This document shows, piece by piece, positions 10,586-22,976 of a stretch of 64,000 nt of DNA (position 1 is the first letter of the stretch; every line of letters starts with the position of its first letter). The DNA is from Rhodamnia argentea. Taxonomy: Eukaryota > Streptophyta > Magnoliopsida > Myrtales > Myrtaceae. The translations under genes and the position numbers were made by a program. Under the pieces are notes generated by a model. The model worked only from the letters and a program-made list of their open reading frames with translations, ran no database searches and had not been told where the DNA came from. The stretch spans positions 26,405,294 to 26,469,293 of the forward strand of contig NC_063155.1 of assembly GCF_020921035.1 (NCBI RefSeq). The letters are read 5' to 3'.

Positions 10586-13500
10586 TTACCGCGGAAAAGG
10601 ACCTGGGTTCGGGCTTATGACGATATGCCTGAGAGGGTGAGCGACCTCGCCTCCACCGGCGTGCCTCACAAACTCCGCCGGAGAGTGGAAGCTCCCATGG
10701 CACACGCACATTATTCGAACTTCCTCCCCTTTCCCGTACTTGTAGAGGATCCCGTCGACTCTCCGCCCGTTTGGGCCCTCACCCTTCGTGAAGACACAAG
10801 GCATGTCCTCCATGGTGCCGGCGGCAATTTCGTTGTCCCTGCTCTCAGAAGGATCTGGTCTCTGGGTGCTCGTCATCTGTTCTATTGAGGATCCCCCGGA
10901 TGAACCGATGGTGTCCTGACTTACCCGCTGTTGCAGTGTCTGACTGCCGAGGGAGCTTCTCACATCGCTGCAGCCGCTTGTTCCTGATATGGAAGATACA
11001 GATGATGAGCTTAGCCAGTAATTAATCCTCGACATATGTTAGTTTCATAGCAAAGGCAAAATAAAGGAAAAAGCTTCATCTAGTTATACAGGTTCTATTC
11101 TATTTGCCTGCATCTACGAGCTACTATTGACTTCGTAATTTTAAGGATATAAGAAATTCAAGTAATGTCAGAAGATCAAATAAACAGCACAAATGAGTTC
11201 CGGAAAATTTACAACAGGCCAAACCAAATGCAGAAGTCACTCCTGAGAAGTTTTAACTTGACATTATGCCACACTCAGCATGCAAAATGTACGGAGTTAT
11301 CAGCAGACTGGCAGAAAATATAAACACGTTTCCCACAGAGAGAGAGAGAGAGAAGCTTACATCAATCAATGGCATGAGAGAACAAAACCGAGAAATCTAC
11401 TGAGTCAAGTCGTATTTCACAGCTCTAACAGCAATGTGCTCTAGGACATTTCCGGAGTGAGAAGCTTCAGAATATCCAAATCCAATGGATTACTGTGCGC
11501 ACTCCGGCGACTCAAATTATCTAAAAAGATTCGATATCGAAGTTCCATAGTTACGTAAGTAGCAACATCTCCTGCAGAATGTCCGCTTTCTTCTTATGTT
11601 TTTTCCCCGATAAATTAGGAATCTTCACAGCTACAGAAACACAGCAATAGACCATTACTACTACAGGCCCCTGATTCCAACAAGCACCACCTCATTAGCT
11701 CGTCCAAAACCCAATTGCACTCCCTGACTATTTTCTTTCTATTGTCCTTAAGTGTACAATCTGCCGGTAATCCTGTCTATTACACATTTGCTCAACTAAA
11801 AGCTGGAAAACAACACCTTGTATGAAATTAGAAACATTAAATTACCATCAGGAGGATCTTTCTTACTGTTCCTCTGATATCCTTCCTTAAAAGTTTGACG
11901 CATCGCTTTCCATATTTTTTGTGTACTCTGAGAGCCTTCTATAGTCTCCAACAGCGGTTTCAAGCTACAAGCAAACATTCCAAAACTAGCTTTATCTTTT
12001 GCCAGACCCCATGGGTTTGATTAGGTGCATCAACTCCCCATACCATCCAAAGTGTAAACAATTCCATTTTGAGCCGATCACCCCTAATTTGGTTTACACC
12101 AAACCAGGTCCACGAGGTGAGCGGGGTGCTTCACGAGCCTAACCTTCCTTGTCGAAAAAATAATGGTGTTTTCCAAACAACAAGCACAAGAACACCCCAG
12201 CATGTAATCATTTCCTAAAACATAACATTTATTACAGTGGGTCTACTCTTTCGTAGAAGGAAAATCATACTGATGGTATAGGCAAACTGCTAAACCAGTG
12301 AGAACCGAAGGCTGGTACGGTCAAGTGTGCTTAGTCAGGCTTGCTCTTTCCTCTCTCTCACTCCAGAAATAACATACATTGCATAGCCGAAATTACACTT
12401 TCATTGCTCCAACAGTTTGACAGAGTCGCAAGAAAGTAAACCTATGTAACTACTAAAATAATCTTTCCGTCCACAGCAGCCGATAGCCAGGAATGTCAAA
12501 GAGGGATTCTAGGAAACTAGAATCAAAGTCCTTTCTGAGATCTTTAGTTAGAACAATGTCAAATCTCAAACTTACAAATTCTAGCGGCCCTATCTAGCTA
12601 AACTCCTGCTCTCTTTACTGGAAATACTAACAGGCATTTGCTTATCAGTCTTCCTAAATAACCATCCCGATTAAACATTTTTTAATTTAGTAGTAGGCCA
12701 CGTTTGCTTCTTGTCTTCAAATAGTTTTCACTTCACGAATAAGAATTCCCTGAGTATGACCAGTGCTATATTAATCTCGGGAGAAGCCGCACCTATAATG
12801 TCCGGATTCCAAGGTTAGAACCATGTCGTGCTTCAAGCAAAATTCTGCTTGACTGAAATGAATTCATGGATCAGAACTTCCGGTGATTGCCTATACCCTC
12901 TCATACAAAAATCTTGAAGAGCTCCACCCCAGTTTTTCACTCAGAGTTCCAATGTGTTTCATTGTCCCATTTGGGCTCTTGGTTCTTCAGTTCGACAGTC
13001 GTCTTTCCATCCGAAATGAGCTTCAACTGGAGATGACTCCATAGGCAAATCAAGACGGCGCTAGAGAAAGAATTAGTTGCTATTTTAAAAAATATGAGCC
13101 TGAAAAGTTCCTAGCGTTAGGTGAGAAATATCTATGAAAAAGACTCTGATTTACTTCAACAAGCTAAGAACTCGCCTATTCAGACTGTTTGGTGGCCAAG
13201 AGATTACAGAAAGAGTCCTAGGAATTCACATGGTCTTTGTCAAGACTTGTATATACCTCGAGTTAAGGCTCTCAAATTAGCTTTTTGCATTGCCCTATAT
13301 TCAACATAAATCATCAATAGTCTTACCTATGAATACTCATACAGACTCCCAGATCACTGCACCCGATCGGCCCACACCATTCAATCACACACCAACCTTG
13401 TTGTCTTCTTTCTTCCAAACTGACGAAATTTAACACTCAATAATTGATTCAGTTGGACAAAAATGTCGAGCCATGGTTCGCATAAAACCCTACCTAAGGA

Positions 13501-14386
13501 TGCTATCGAACACAGAAACAACCAAGAACATAGTTCATTTCATCTCTTGTGCACGTTCTCCCATCGATGCCTATGGAAATATGGCCCTCTGGGAACAGAA
13601 TCATCCAAGCCAAAGTCAATCCGACTCTCAATAATAGACCTAAAACAACCAAAACAGAGACCCCCAACGAGAAGGATAGACACAAAAATGGAACTTTTTC
13701 TGGCCAAGCTTACCTACCAAAACAAGAAACATCCAGAGGAAAAAAATAACTACAGACAGACACCGACAACCCCAAATTGAACAAACTCCGCACGTAGTAG
13801 ATAATACCAAATCATTAAGTGTCTACTAAAACGGCGACAAGAACGTGCAAACAGCGAGGACATTACCTTGTTTAGCAGGCAGAACACCCACTTGGGTCTC
13901 GATCTCAAGCCTATCATCCTTCACGGTCCGCTGCTTCTCCGACCGCCTCCGCTTCGCCTCCATCCGCCGCAGCGTCTGCATCTCCTTCCTCTTCCTCCAT
14001 TCCGCCTCCGTCTCCGTCGGCAGAGAGCTGCTCCTCACCAGAGCCGTAAAAGACGGCGTGGGCGGCGTCGTCGTCGTTGCCGCCGAATCGTCCTCCCTGA
14101 ACAGTGGGAACGACCCGGCAATGGAGGACGATCTGGTCAGTCTGTTGGTGCTCTTGTCGACCCCGAATCGGCCTCCCAACGAGAGCCCTAGACTCAGCTC
14201 GAGCTCCTCTGTTTCCTGGTTCGGCGTCTTGTACTCCGACGATTGGCGCGACCGTGGCGCGGCGACACTACTAGACGCACTCGGCGACGACGTAAATCTC
14301 TGAAGCAGATCTCTCGGGAACCGCTCGAGACGCAGAGAGATGTTCTCCATTGGACTGGTTCTTCGAGCTTCTTTCCTGTCGTCCAT
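10586..14386 (-). CDS. AFP / NINJA-family transcriptional repressor (ABI5-binding-protein-like)
   Basis: Two exons, 14386-13867 and 10983-10586, with a 2.88 kb GT-AG intron, encoding 305 residues. An EAR repression motif (LELSLGLSL, residues 62-70) matches family domain A. A basic region ([18 protein letters not shown], about 131-148) is the nuclear signal of domain B. A conserved C-terminal domain, [18 protein letters not shown] through [12 protein letters not shown] (about 231-294), is domain C, which contacts partner transcription factors. AFP proteins bind ABI5-type bZIPs and recruit TOPLESS to dampen ABA responses. The acceptor at 10984 was chosen because it has a good pyrimidine tract and closes phase to give [11 protein letters not shown]; an upstream AG at 11028 does not close phase. 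The start could instead be the in-frame ATG at 14350 (MENISL). Three-exon variants cannot be excluded. Confidence 0.85.
10984..13866 (-). other. Long intron of the AFP-like gene
   Basis: This 2883-base intron has GT at 13866-13865 and AG at 10985-10984. It holds a short AG repeat near 11337-11352 and no recognisable coding or transposon sequence. It was scanned for an extra exon carrying the spacer between the basic region and domain C; none was evident. Confidence 0.6.
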
Positions 14387-14818
14387 GTCCCCGTTCTCGT
14401 TACGCAAACGGAAACTCGCCCACGGTTTGCCTATGGCTCGGACGATGAACTGTGCGACGGCACTGGTCTTTCGAGGGAGGAAAGAGCCGTTCCATTTGCA
14501 GATGCAACCCGACTCTCTCGACGAAGACCCGTTGTGGAAGCTGGGTGACGAATCATAAAAAATCAAGACCCAGATAAAATTTAGACCAAAAATGGAAAAT
14601 TTTCCCGAGATTTTTTCTTCCCACTTTTTATTGTATTTTCGGGGAAAAGAAATAACGAGCAGAGATTAGCGTCCTGTTTCACTGACCGTTACCGCAAAAA
14701 AAAAAAATTACGAAACAAAGAAGGAGGAAGAAGAAAATCTGAAAAATGGGAGAACAGAACAGGGAAGCAGGAGGAAAGGGGAGCAGAGAAACTGAAAGCG
14801 GAAGAGCGATGGACCGGG

Positions 14819-15230
14819 GAACGTGTTCTCCAGAGAGAGAGAGAGAGGTGACGTGACCAAAATGCCCTTGGCGTTCGGACAAGAAAGTACCTAGAAATGA
14901 CAAGTGTCGATCCTGAAGCAGTTCCTGGACGACACGTGGTCTGACCCAGCACGGTGCGCACTGGCGATGCTTTTTTTTTTTGAAAATTCCTCTTTCTTCT
15001 CGAGACAGATGGGTTTTCCCAAGCGGTGCAAACAGGACAAAAAAAGAAAAAAAAAGAAATAGGCTAAAAAAATGGTGCCATCCTCGTTGCTTGTCGGGGA
15101 GTCTATATCTACGGTCTGCGGGGGGGAGCAAGTTGTGGGTAGAGAGGGACACGTGTCTCGAAACGGAACAGGCAGGCTGACTGGAACACGTGTTCCCTCT
15201 CGACATGATTGAGGTTGAAACCCACGTGTC
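14819..15230 (-). promoter_or_regulatory. Cluster of six ACGTG (ABRE/G-box) elements upstream of the AFP-like gene
   Basis: Six ACGTG cores occur in about 410 bases: GAACGTGTTC (14819), GGTGACGTGACC (14847), ACACGTGG (14932), GACACGTGTC (15148), GAACACGTGTTC (15184) and CCACGTGTC (15222). They lie 430-845 bases upstream of the start codon. These match bZIP ABRE/G-box sites, and clusters of such sites are typical of ABA-responsive promoters. Because AFPs repress ABI5, this supports a negative feedback loop; that conclusion is inference. Confidence 0.7.
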
Positions 15231-15349
15231 CTAAATCCTTTGGCTTTTCGAAGATGCGGCGTTGGATTTTGTGCCCCGCGAATTTCTCTCTCTCTCTTTT
15301 GCCCTCCTTAGCTGTCTCTGATCGTTACCTTTTCTGTTAGTATTTAAAA

Positions 15350-15630
15350 GGAAAAATGAAATAAATAATTTCATAACTTTCAATAGTTTAACCCAATATA
15401 TGCAACGCGGTCTTTAAATTTTATAATATTCTCCAACCTTTTTGGCATGTACTCGATTTAATTCTTAAACCATGTAAAAGGTATTCAATATTACCTTTTC
15501 ATTAATTAAATTCTTAAATAATATTAAACATTTTCATATAATTCAAAAATATTTAGCAGATTAAAAGTTTGAAGATCGTATTGAACATTACATTAAAATT
15601 TATAGACCACGTTCAACAAATAAGAACTTG
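15350..15630. repeat. AT-rich foldback repeat
   Basis: The left arm (about 15385-15450, with aacgcggtctttaaattt) resembles the reverse complement of the right arm (about 15570-15625, with aaatttatagaccacgtt), so the stretch can fold back on itself. Related phrases (caatatgcaatgtg..., ttgttcaatat) recur at 24020-24150, suggesting a dispersed family. Class and exact ends are not known. Confidence 0.45.
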
Positions 15631-16865
15631 CACATTAAGCCAAACTCTAAAAACCGTTTGTGTCATTGTCTCTATTGAAAACAACCTTCTTTTGCTTGTT
15701 AGAGATAGTGTCTTTTTCACTTATTAAAAAAAGAGGGGGGGAACTATTCCTATTTTCGTATTTATGTTTTCACACAACCCTCCATACCAATAATTTTTTT
15801 CAAGGTTGAGATCAAAGATCACACATAATCAATGATCCAAGGCCGCCACAACATAAATTTCACATATAAATATTTTAATCGAGCCGGATCCCAACCAAAG
15901 TCAAGCAAGCCGAGTTTCTACATGTACGGTCACTATGCAAACTCGTCCATTTGTCATTCGGATCTCTCATGAATCGACGGAGCGGCCCTTCTATTAATCA
16001 CTCTAAAACACAAGATACTTAAACAATTCGATTGATTAGTACCGACCTATACTTACGGATTGTGGTGCATATATCGAGTAGATAACGAGCATGGTATCGA
16101 AGTTAGTTTGAGCAACGGTGTAATTTTGGGCACGAGTTTGATCGATCGAACTAATCGCTTGATGGTTTCTTTCCGCCTTCAAACCTACCTACCTATCCTT
16201 AACAAATGTTATATTTTCTTTCAAAGTTAGGTTTCTTTTCCGTCATTAAAAAAACATATTTTGGAAAATGTGCATTGCGCAATGCCATTTGTCTTATTGA
16301 CTCTCGAAATTAGTCATCGTGAATCGATCTTTGTTTTGCTTTCTTCCCTGAAATTTCGATTCGAATCAAACCACCTCGAAAGTAACCACAAAAAGCGGTC
16401 ACAAAAATTTTGACCATGGTCAACTAATCTGTCCTGTCATCGAAAAGTTTTTATGATTAAGGCTTTTTGTTTCGTAAAAAAATAATAATTTAAAAAAAAA
16501 TCTCAAAGTTATCCCTTGTATGGTTTTCGATGAAAAATATTATCTTTCTTAAAGATACTTAAACATAGATTCTTATTTGACAATGAAAATATTTTGTGCT
16601 CATCAACTCTTGTAAGCGACACAAGCGAATTTTCAACGAAATATTTTTCAAGCCGATCATCTTTTTTCCAGAAAAAATGGGAACATAGACTAAAGGAAAT
16701 TACTAGCTATAGCTATAGTAAGTGAGTACTTCTTTCCAATTTTAAAAGCAATTATCGCATTGAAAAAGTCGCTAAATGTAACCATCAAAATGTTGAAATT
16801 TGTTTTCCGATATGGAAAGTTACAAACAATAGGAATAACCTACTAATTTTTGGGGCTAATTTGGA
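15631..16865. other. Intergenic DNA, nothing recognised
   Basis: AT-rich single-copy-looking DNA with poly-A and poly-T runs. No coding frame of note, RNA gene or clear repeat structure was seen. Confidence 0.5.
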
Positions 16866-17594
16866 GGGGAAAAGTACCAAAAAAGTTCTAAAACTATTGC
16901 ATTGGCACAAATTTAGTCTTAAACTTTTAATTGGACCAATTTAGTTCTAAACTGTTTTGTATTTGTACTAATTCAGTCCATCCGATCAATTTAGGCTGAA
17001 AATCGCTATCTAGACACTTGACCGTCCTATGTGGAATCGTCGACTTTGACATAAATATTTTTATATAAATTTTAACAGTTCTTTTATTTTTCCATTTTTT
17101 TCCCTTTTTTTTGGCCGTTGGCCAAGCAAGACCCCCTCGCTAGATCCGGCTAGGCCAACTCTCGCTCAAACCAAGGCAGCCTCGTTGAGCCTCTCTTCAG
17201 GGAGGTCGGCTCTCACCCAAGCGAGGTCCAACAAGGCATCCTCGGCATGGGCAAGGGGGGCCTCATCAACGCTCACCTAGGCACGGCCGGTCCTCACCGG
17301 CCACCTACAAAAAGAAATGAGAAATAAAAAAAGGAAAATACATATAAAAAATAAAAAAAATTAAAAGGTGTTAAAAATGTCCATGTCGGTGCCGGCGGTG
17401 ACATATAGGATGGCTAACATCTTTATCAGTAATTTTTTGCCTACATCTTTATCAGCAATTTTTGGCCTAAACTGGCTAAATAGATTGAATTAATTCCAAT
17501 GCAAAAAGGTTTATGACAGAATTTGTCAAATTGAAAGGTTTATGATCGAATTGGTAGCAATACAATAGATTTAGGACTTTTTTGGTACTTCTCC
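16866..17594. mobile_element. Non-autonomous DNA transposon with long imperfect terminal inverted repeats
   Basis: The left end reads GGGGAAAAGTACCAAAAAAG and the right end is its imperfect reverse complement (GGTACTTCTCC on the plus strand). Similarity between the arms continues inward for well over 100 bases (tattgcattgg/ccaatgcaa, aattcagtcc/ttgaattaatt). The centre is GC-richer (17105-17300, GGCCAAGCAAG, GCCGGTCCTCACCGGCC). No transposase is present. Long TIRs and flanks sharing ATTTGG suggest a Mutator-like MITE, but the target duplication is imperfect and the superfamily is tentative. A related copy is at 43803-44343. Confidence 0.65.
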
Positions 17595-19680
17595 GTATTT
17601 GGTATCATTAGGTTGGCCAAAAATCAAAATGGTTACTTATTACTTTTACTTACGAGTTTCCCGGTAAAATCTGGGAATGAAAGAATTTTTTAGCTCTTAA
17701 AAGATTTTGAAAATAAGCCTCGCTTTTTAAGTTTTTAACTACCATCTACTTTGCATTCTGCGGATGCCCCCTTTATGTATGATTCGCTGGACCATGTGAT
17801 ACGTCCACAAGCTTCATAGTCCATGCGAAGCCTCGCGTTCATCATCGCGGCCGGTCCCCGCGTGAATTCCTTCTTATTCCGTCGAGTTCTATTCCTTGTA
17901 AAAGTGCATGATCGTTGCTTGTGTAGGCAGAACTCGGATGTCCCTCGACAAGCCAGGTCGAGTTTTTGAGCCAAGAAGTAGGCTCAGGTTGAGCTTCTTT
18001 GGTCGAGAGTTGTACAAAGACGAGGACCGGCTCGGCAGTTGCGAGGCAGCCTAGTCCTCAGAAGATCCGCCAGCGTCGCTGGGCCTGTCACTCCTGGGGA
18101 GTCAGCCACCAGATCTCCTTCCTGCCCATGGCACTACTTGAGATCCCTAGGTGAAGACAATGTTCTCCGTTGCCAGCCTCATGCGCTGATGAGGGCCAGG
18201 GTCGAGTTCTTGCCGATCAAGGCGGAGTTCATGGCGGTGACGCAGGAGATAATAAGGGCGGGGTGAGGAATCACATGGCCGGGATGCTTGCTTGCGGACG
18301 TAAGGAATGCCGTTGCGAAGTGAATCGGGATCAGAAACATCGAGCCGAGAAAGAGGGGTGTTCAGCTGGTAATTGAAGAAAGTTGAAAGCTTGGGCGATC
18401 CGTGCGTCAAATGTGAAAGGAGATGGGCAAAGCAAGGAGATGGAGAAAGGCTCGGACTTTGTTTTTGACCCCTTCTTCTTTTTTAGTAATTTTAGGTAGA
18501 GAAAATAAAACAAAATTCGGTAAATAAAATTTTTTGTGACAAGATGGAAAATGGTCTGTAGCACAAAAGTGAAGATGGAAACATATATTGCTGAAAAGAG
18601 ATGATGCAACGCTTCACCAAACAAAGTGATCGACGGGAGGTTAGTGACGCTCCGACGAACTGCCATCTCCTAAGCCGTCCTCGTACTAAGACCAAGGCAC
18701 ATTCTTCCTTCACCTATGATAAGAGTTGTCAAATTGGTTTTCTTATTAGTGGGTAACGAAAGTGCGCAATGTTCTGTTTTTTTTTTTTATATTTATAGGA
18801 AAGCTTTTCTAATGTAATATCATTTTCCATCTGTGTTTTTAGGTACGTGGTGTCATAATCCTCTCGCTTGAATTTAAATTGACACGACATGACCTAAGAC
18901 AAACAACTTGAGCTTATGCAAAGATGCATGCGCAACATAGAAAACCAAACATCACATTCACATATATTATTAAGATAAAAGCTATTAGCGTATCGAGTGA
19001 CGGGATCCCATTAATTCCTTAATGGTGCGAAATCAAACGAAAGTGAGATCAAATCACCATCCTGTCCCGCCGTCACTTCGTGTTTGTGAATTCTACTTTC
19101 TGGTGGATGGCAATGATTGAGTGACCAGAATTCCGATTTCAAAAGAAGATATCGAAAGGGATGGGCGGGGGGCCATGGAAACCGAGAGCAATTGCTGTTC
19201 TCTTGGGATGATTGAGCGAGCGTAGTTACGTCCACGTGTGTGGTGAAGTCCTTCCGATCTGACCCCTGTTTTTTTAATCTTTTTTTCTTTTCTAAATTCA
19301 GCTATCCGCCAATTTTGCGAAGCACGTGCACCAAGTGCGTCATTACGTTCTTCTTTTCGATTATTTGAATGTATTGAGCTAGCGAAAGCGAATCGAAGAT
19401 TAGATCTAACCTCTCGATGCATTAAACCCGTGATTAGCTGGCATGAAGGGATTTAGAATTTTCAAAAGGTTTTGCTAGTGAAGTTTTTGTAGGGGAGATC
19501 ACGAAAAGGTTGCGAACTTATTGCACTTGTGTCGATTCGATCCGTTTTTCTTTTTATGAAATTATTTCCTTGTCTATTTGTTAGTCCGCTTTTCTTTTTA
19601 TAAGATAAGTTCGCACCTGCTTAGAATCGCTTCCAACCAAGACAAAAACAACAAAAAATCGCATTAATAATCTAATCCCC
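17595..19680. other. Unassigned intergenic DNA with a GC-rich patch
   Basis: From 17735 to 18370 base composition rises and short open frames occur on both strands (60-111 codons). Minus-strand fragments such as GKNSTLALISA look protein-like but are interrupted and I do not recognise the family. This may be the remnant of a gene. The rest (18400-19680) is AT-rich with no feature seen. Confidence 0.3.
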
Positions 19681-20632
19681 TCCCCCTCTTTTTTAAGCAC
19701 TTCATCTCTCTCTCTCTCTCCTCTTCTCTCTGAATCTCAGCCTTTCTTCGCTTATTCAATTTCTAGATGGAAAGAATTTGATCTAGATCTCTCCCTCCCG
19801 TCTCTCCCCTCCCTATTTGGTTATTTTTCCTTCTATCTTCTTAGTTTCTTGCTCTATTCTCTCGTCGAAATCCAGGTTTAGAGGCTCTCCTTTCCCAATC
19901 TAAAATCTATGAGCTTTTCTCTCCCAAGCTAGTTCTAGATCTAGGAGTTTTAATGAATAAGTACCCCCCTCCAGTTTCGGTGGTGCTTACAGCTGCTTCG
20001 ATGTCAAATTTGTGCTCGTTCAACATGTTTTTGTTCCAAACCAAAATATTAAAAAAAAAACGTGTTTTTGATAGAAGCTTTGGCGTCTCGCACTTGCTAA
20101 AGGACTTGCTCACAAAAATTAGTTATATCGTGTAGAAAAATTAGTCAACGAAAAGTATTTTTATTATTAATAATAATTTATGACTAGCTATTTTTATGGA
20201 TGCTGAAAATATCTCATATATTTATTTTTGTAAATAATATAAGCAATCATTTTTAAAAAAAATATATTTTGAATTTTGAATTTTTCGTTAAACAATAGCA
20301 CCGTATCATGGATTCTTGAAGATATGGTTAGCCTTAATTAACATAGCTGGTCAAATAATTAAAAGAGAGCGAATTGTGCGCAACACACGTCACCGACGTG
20401 GATGTGAGAACGAAAGATTCTCGACCATTTCCGGGTGCCACGTCTTGGGACATCGTTCGTTTTTCAAAGCAGAAGAAAAATCGGCAAAAGATGATGTGCT
20501 GGCGTCAGACAGTGGCAGGCACGGCGAGGCACGACCATCGTTATCGAACGGCAGTTTTTCCAACTTCATAGATTATGCAAGAACTCGCACGGCTTACGTG
20601 TGGCTTCCTCAGGGGGCTTGACTTGACCTTTA

Positions 20633-20636
<4 letters not shown>
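19681..20636 (+). other. Pyrimidine-rich leader-like stretch without a recognisable gene
   Basis: Bases 19690-19900 are CT-rich with CTCTCTCT runs and the phrase cgtcgaaatccag, and look like the transcribed leader and first splice region of a plant gene. No coding exon follows that I can recognise; downstream DNA to 20636 is AT-rich with weak frames only. It may be an orphan promoter, a non-coding transcript or the left-over 5' end of a lost gene. Confidence 0.3.

Positions 20637-20664
<28 letters not shown>
20637..20664. repeat. (CT)n microsatellite
   Basis: About 28 bases of CT dinucleotide repeats. On the minus strand it creates a run of Arg-Glu codons inside an otherwise unremarkable open frame. 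Confidence 0.85.
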
Positions 20665-20668
<4 letters not shown>

Positions 20669-21867
20669 TCTTTTTTACCATGTTTCTTTGGGGAAGAAAG
20701 CGACGATTCTATCTCTTGATTAGTAGAGCCTTCGACTGTTCTTCTCTCCTGGACCCAAGCTCGCCGCGACCGCCACCATCGCTCCCCGACATATCTCGGA
20801 CGATGCAAACATGAGGGGCTCTGCTCGAGCCTTCGGCATAAGGATCCATCGAAGTTTGCTTTTGAAAAATCGATCCTTTGGAGGAATCCATCTTCGAGGT
20901 AAACGGTGAGAACTGACTTGGGATGGACAAATTGCAGATAGACCAACCCTAAGAAGATTGAAAATTTGAGTACGTTTTCAAACTCAGCTTTTGGACATTC
21001 CACTTGGAGCTTGGGATCGTTGGCAAGTTTGTTATGGATCTCCTCTTCCGGCGTGAGCAATGATCCGAGACATTCCTAGTTTTTCCTATTGGGAACTCAA
21101 CTATGTCCTTTTTCTTTACGTAGGAGAGAGCAAGCCATAAATAACTAAATTTAGCCTTCGTTTCTTGTTATTTTGATCGAGGGCCGTTAACCAACAAGTT
21201 GATCTTGCATAACGAAGGCTAGGCTTTCAAAACCATCCAGGATCGAAGAGCGACAAAATTCGAAAATCACCAAAAGTCACTGGTGAAGATAAAAATGTCG
21301 CTGATGCACGTATTTCGCCCGCCGCGATTGACGGGTTGTCACGCTCCGCGACATGTAATATGCAACTCACGGGCAAAAGAAATTCCCTGGGTGTTTGCTC
21401 GTGTGGGCTTTCTGGTGCTTAAATTAGTTGGCATCATGGTGATAAGAACGAAGGAGAGTGTGGGAGGGAGCCGGTGTTTCATAGCAATTTCACAAAATCT
21501 TAACAAAAGAGACTATTGTTCCATATCACTTGACGACGAATCATATATGCTCTATATATTCACATCCTTTGTCCATACCTATTATCTTAAGATTTTAAAA
21601 TAGTTAGTAGTAGTTCAATAAAATCTCACATGGCATCGTAACCGCCTGTTTAACCATGAAATCTTGGGTTACAACATAAACTAAGCTTGTTAGATCCCTT
21701 TGAATGCATCTATACACAAGTCCGTGGTTCTAATTTGAAACATAAAATGGAAGTTTTTGATTTCCAATAGCACATGGCAAGGTGGTAATTTTTTGTTTCT
21801 TTAGGGCTAATATATTTGGAGGATGGCGGATTAGAATGTTTTCGTGAAATGTATGTGGGTCACCAAG
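20665..21867. other. Intergenic DNA with an LTR-like repeat remnant
   Basis: No gene is recognised. Bases 21505-21640 (tatcacttgacgacgaatcatatatgctc) resemble 46187-46290 and, more weakly, 45965-46080, so they belong to one dispersed repeat family, probably LTR fragments. A 164-codon minus-strand frame at 20566-21060 crosses the CT repeat and has no recognisable domain. Confidence 0.4.
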
Positions 21868-22976
21868 GGCCTGTTTGGTAACATTTTTGTTCCAAAAAAG
21901 TGATTCTAATTAGAATTAATTTTTTTGATTCTGTTCTCTGGATGAGTTTTAGAGAATTAAAGCGCGTTTGGTAACAGTATAAAATTTCTACTCCCGTAAC
22001 AAAAATGCGTTTAGTAAGCGCATAAAATTTCTATTCTGGAAAATAATTCCTCTTCCCAATTTGTCATTTAAATCAAATAATTACACAATCACATTTGATG
22101 ACTTTCCTCAGACCCCACAATTACGGTTCTCTTGTACCATGACATTTTTTGGCTAAATAGAAATGCTTCAGATTTGTTCCTTGGAATGATAATAAGCTAA
22201 ATTTGTTGTTTTCCCATGCTTGTCTTGAGGCTATGCATATGACAATGATGAAAGATGTGACTACGATTATCTTTTATTGCTCAAAATGAATAAAATCCAT
22301 CTCTGTCACATAGGTGGCTCAGTTTTACCCTTAGATACCATGCAGATGGTCACCGATGCAACATGGTACTCTGACAACAAATCAAGCAAGGCTTAGGAAA
22401 AATTGAAAGGAAAATCACCAAAAACAAGATTGGCCACTTGAATGGACCCATTTCCTATTTTTTGATTTTTTTTTTTTTTGGAATTTTCAGGATTTTTTAG
22501 AACAATTTGCCCACGAAGGGCAAAATCATTATTTGGGAGAAATCGAAAGGAAAAATTGTCAAAAATAGGATTGGCCAGTTGAAATAATCCATCTCCTAAT
22601 CTTTAAGATTTTTTTTTTCAAATTTTTTATTTTTTAATGAATTCTCCAATTTTTGGATTTTTTTAATCATTTCATGATTTTTTTTATTAATTTCCGAATT
22701 TTTTATTAAAAATATTATTCGGACAGAGTCGGGTTTACCCGGCCTAGGCCTTGTGGGCGCCTAGCAAAAGTGAAAGAAGACTATCATTGCCTTTTTGATT
22801 CTCAAAAGTGTTTTTTTTTTTTTAGAAGCAACTTTTGTTTCTTATTTTTGGTCCAAAAGTATTCCCGGGAGCAAAATCAAAATCAAAATCATTTGCATTG
22901 CCAAATATATTTTTGATTCTTTTTTCTTCCGGAGAACAGAAACGGAGGAATAGAAACGTTACCAAACAAGTTCTAA
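21868..22976. mobile_element. Non-autonomous DNA transposon with GTTTGGTAAC termini
   Basis: The left end reads GGGCCTGTTTGGTAACATTT. The right end (aacgttaccaaacaagttct) reads in reverse complement as AGAACTTGTTTGGTAACGTT, so the termini are inverted. Such 'gcctgtttggtaac' termini are widespread in plant non-autonomous elements. The interior is AT-rich, encodes nothing recognisable, and contains a diverged direct repeat (about 22395-22480 and 22540-22620, sharing ggaaaaat..ccaaaaa.aggattggcca). The age looks old because the arms differ clearly. Confidence 0.6.

Noticed and set aside
13845-14548. Plus-strand frames up to 152 codons opposite AFP exon 1
   Set aside because: They are antisense shadows of a GC-rich coding exon whose minus-strand reading has clear family motifs.
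20566-21060. 164-codon minus-strand frame
   Set aside because: It crosses a CT microsatellite, gives a run of Arg-Glu codons, and has no domain or splice context.
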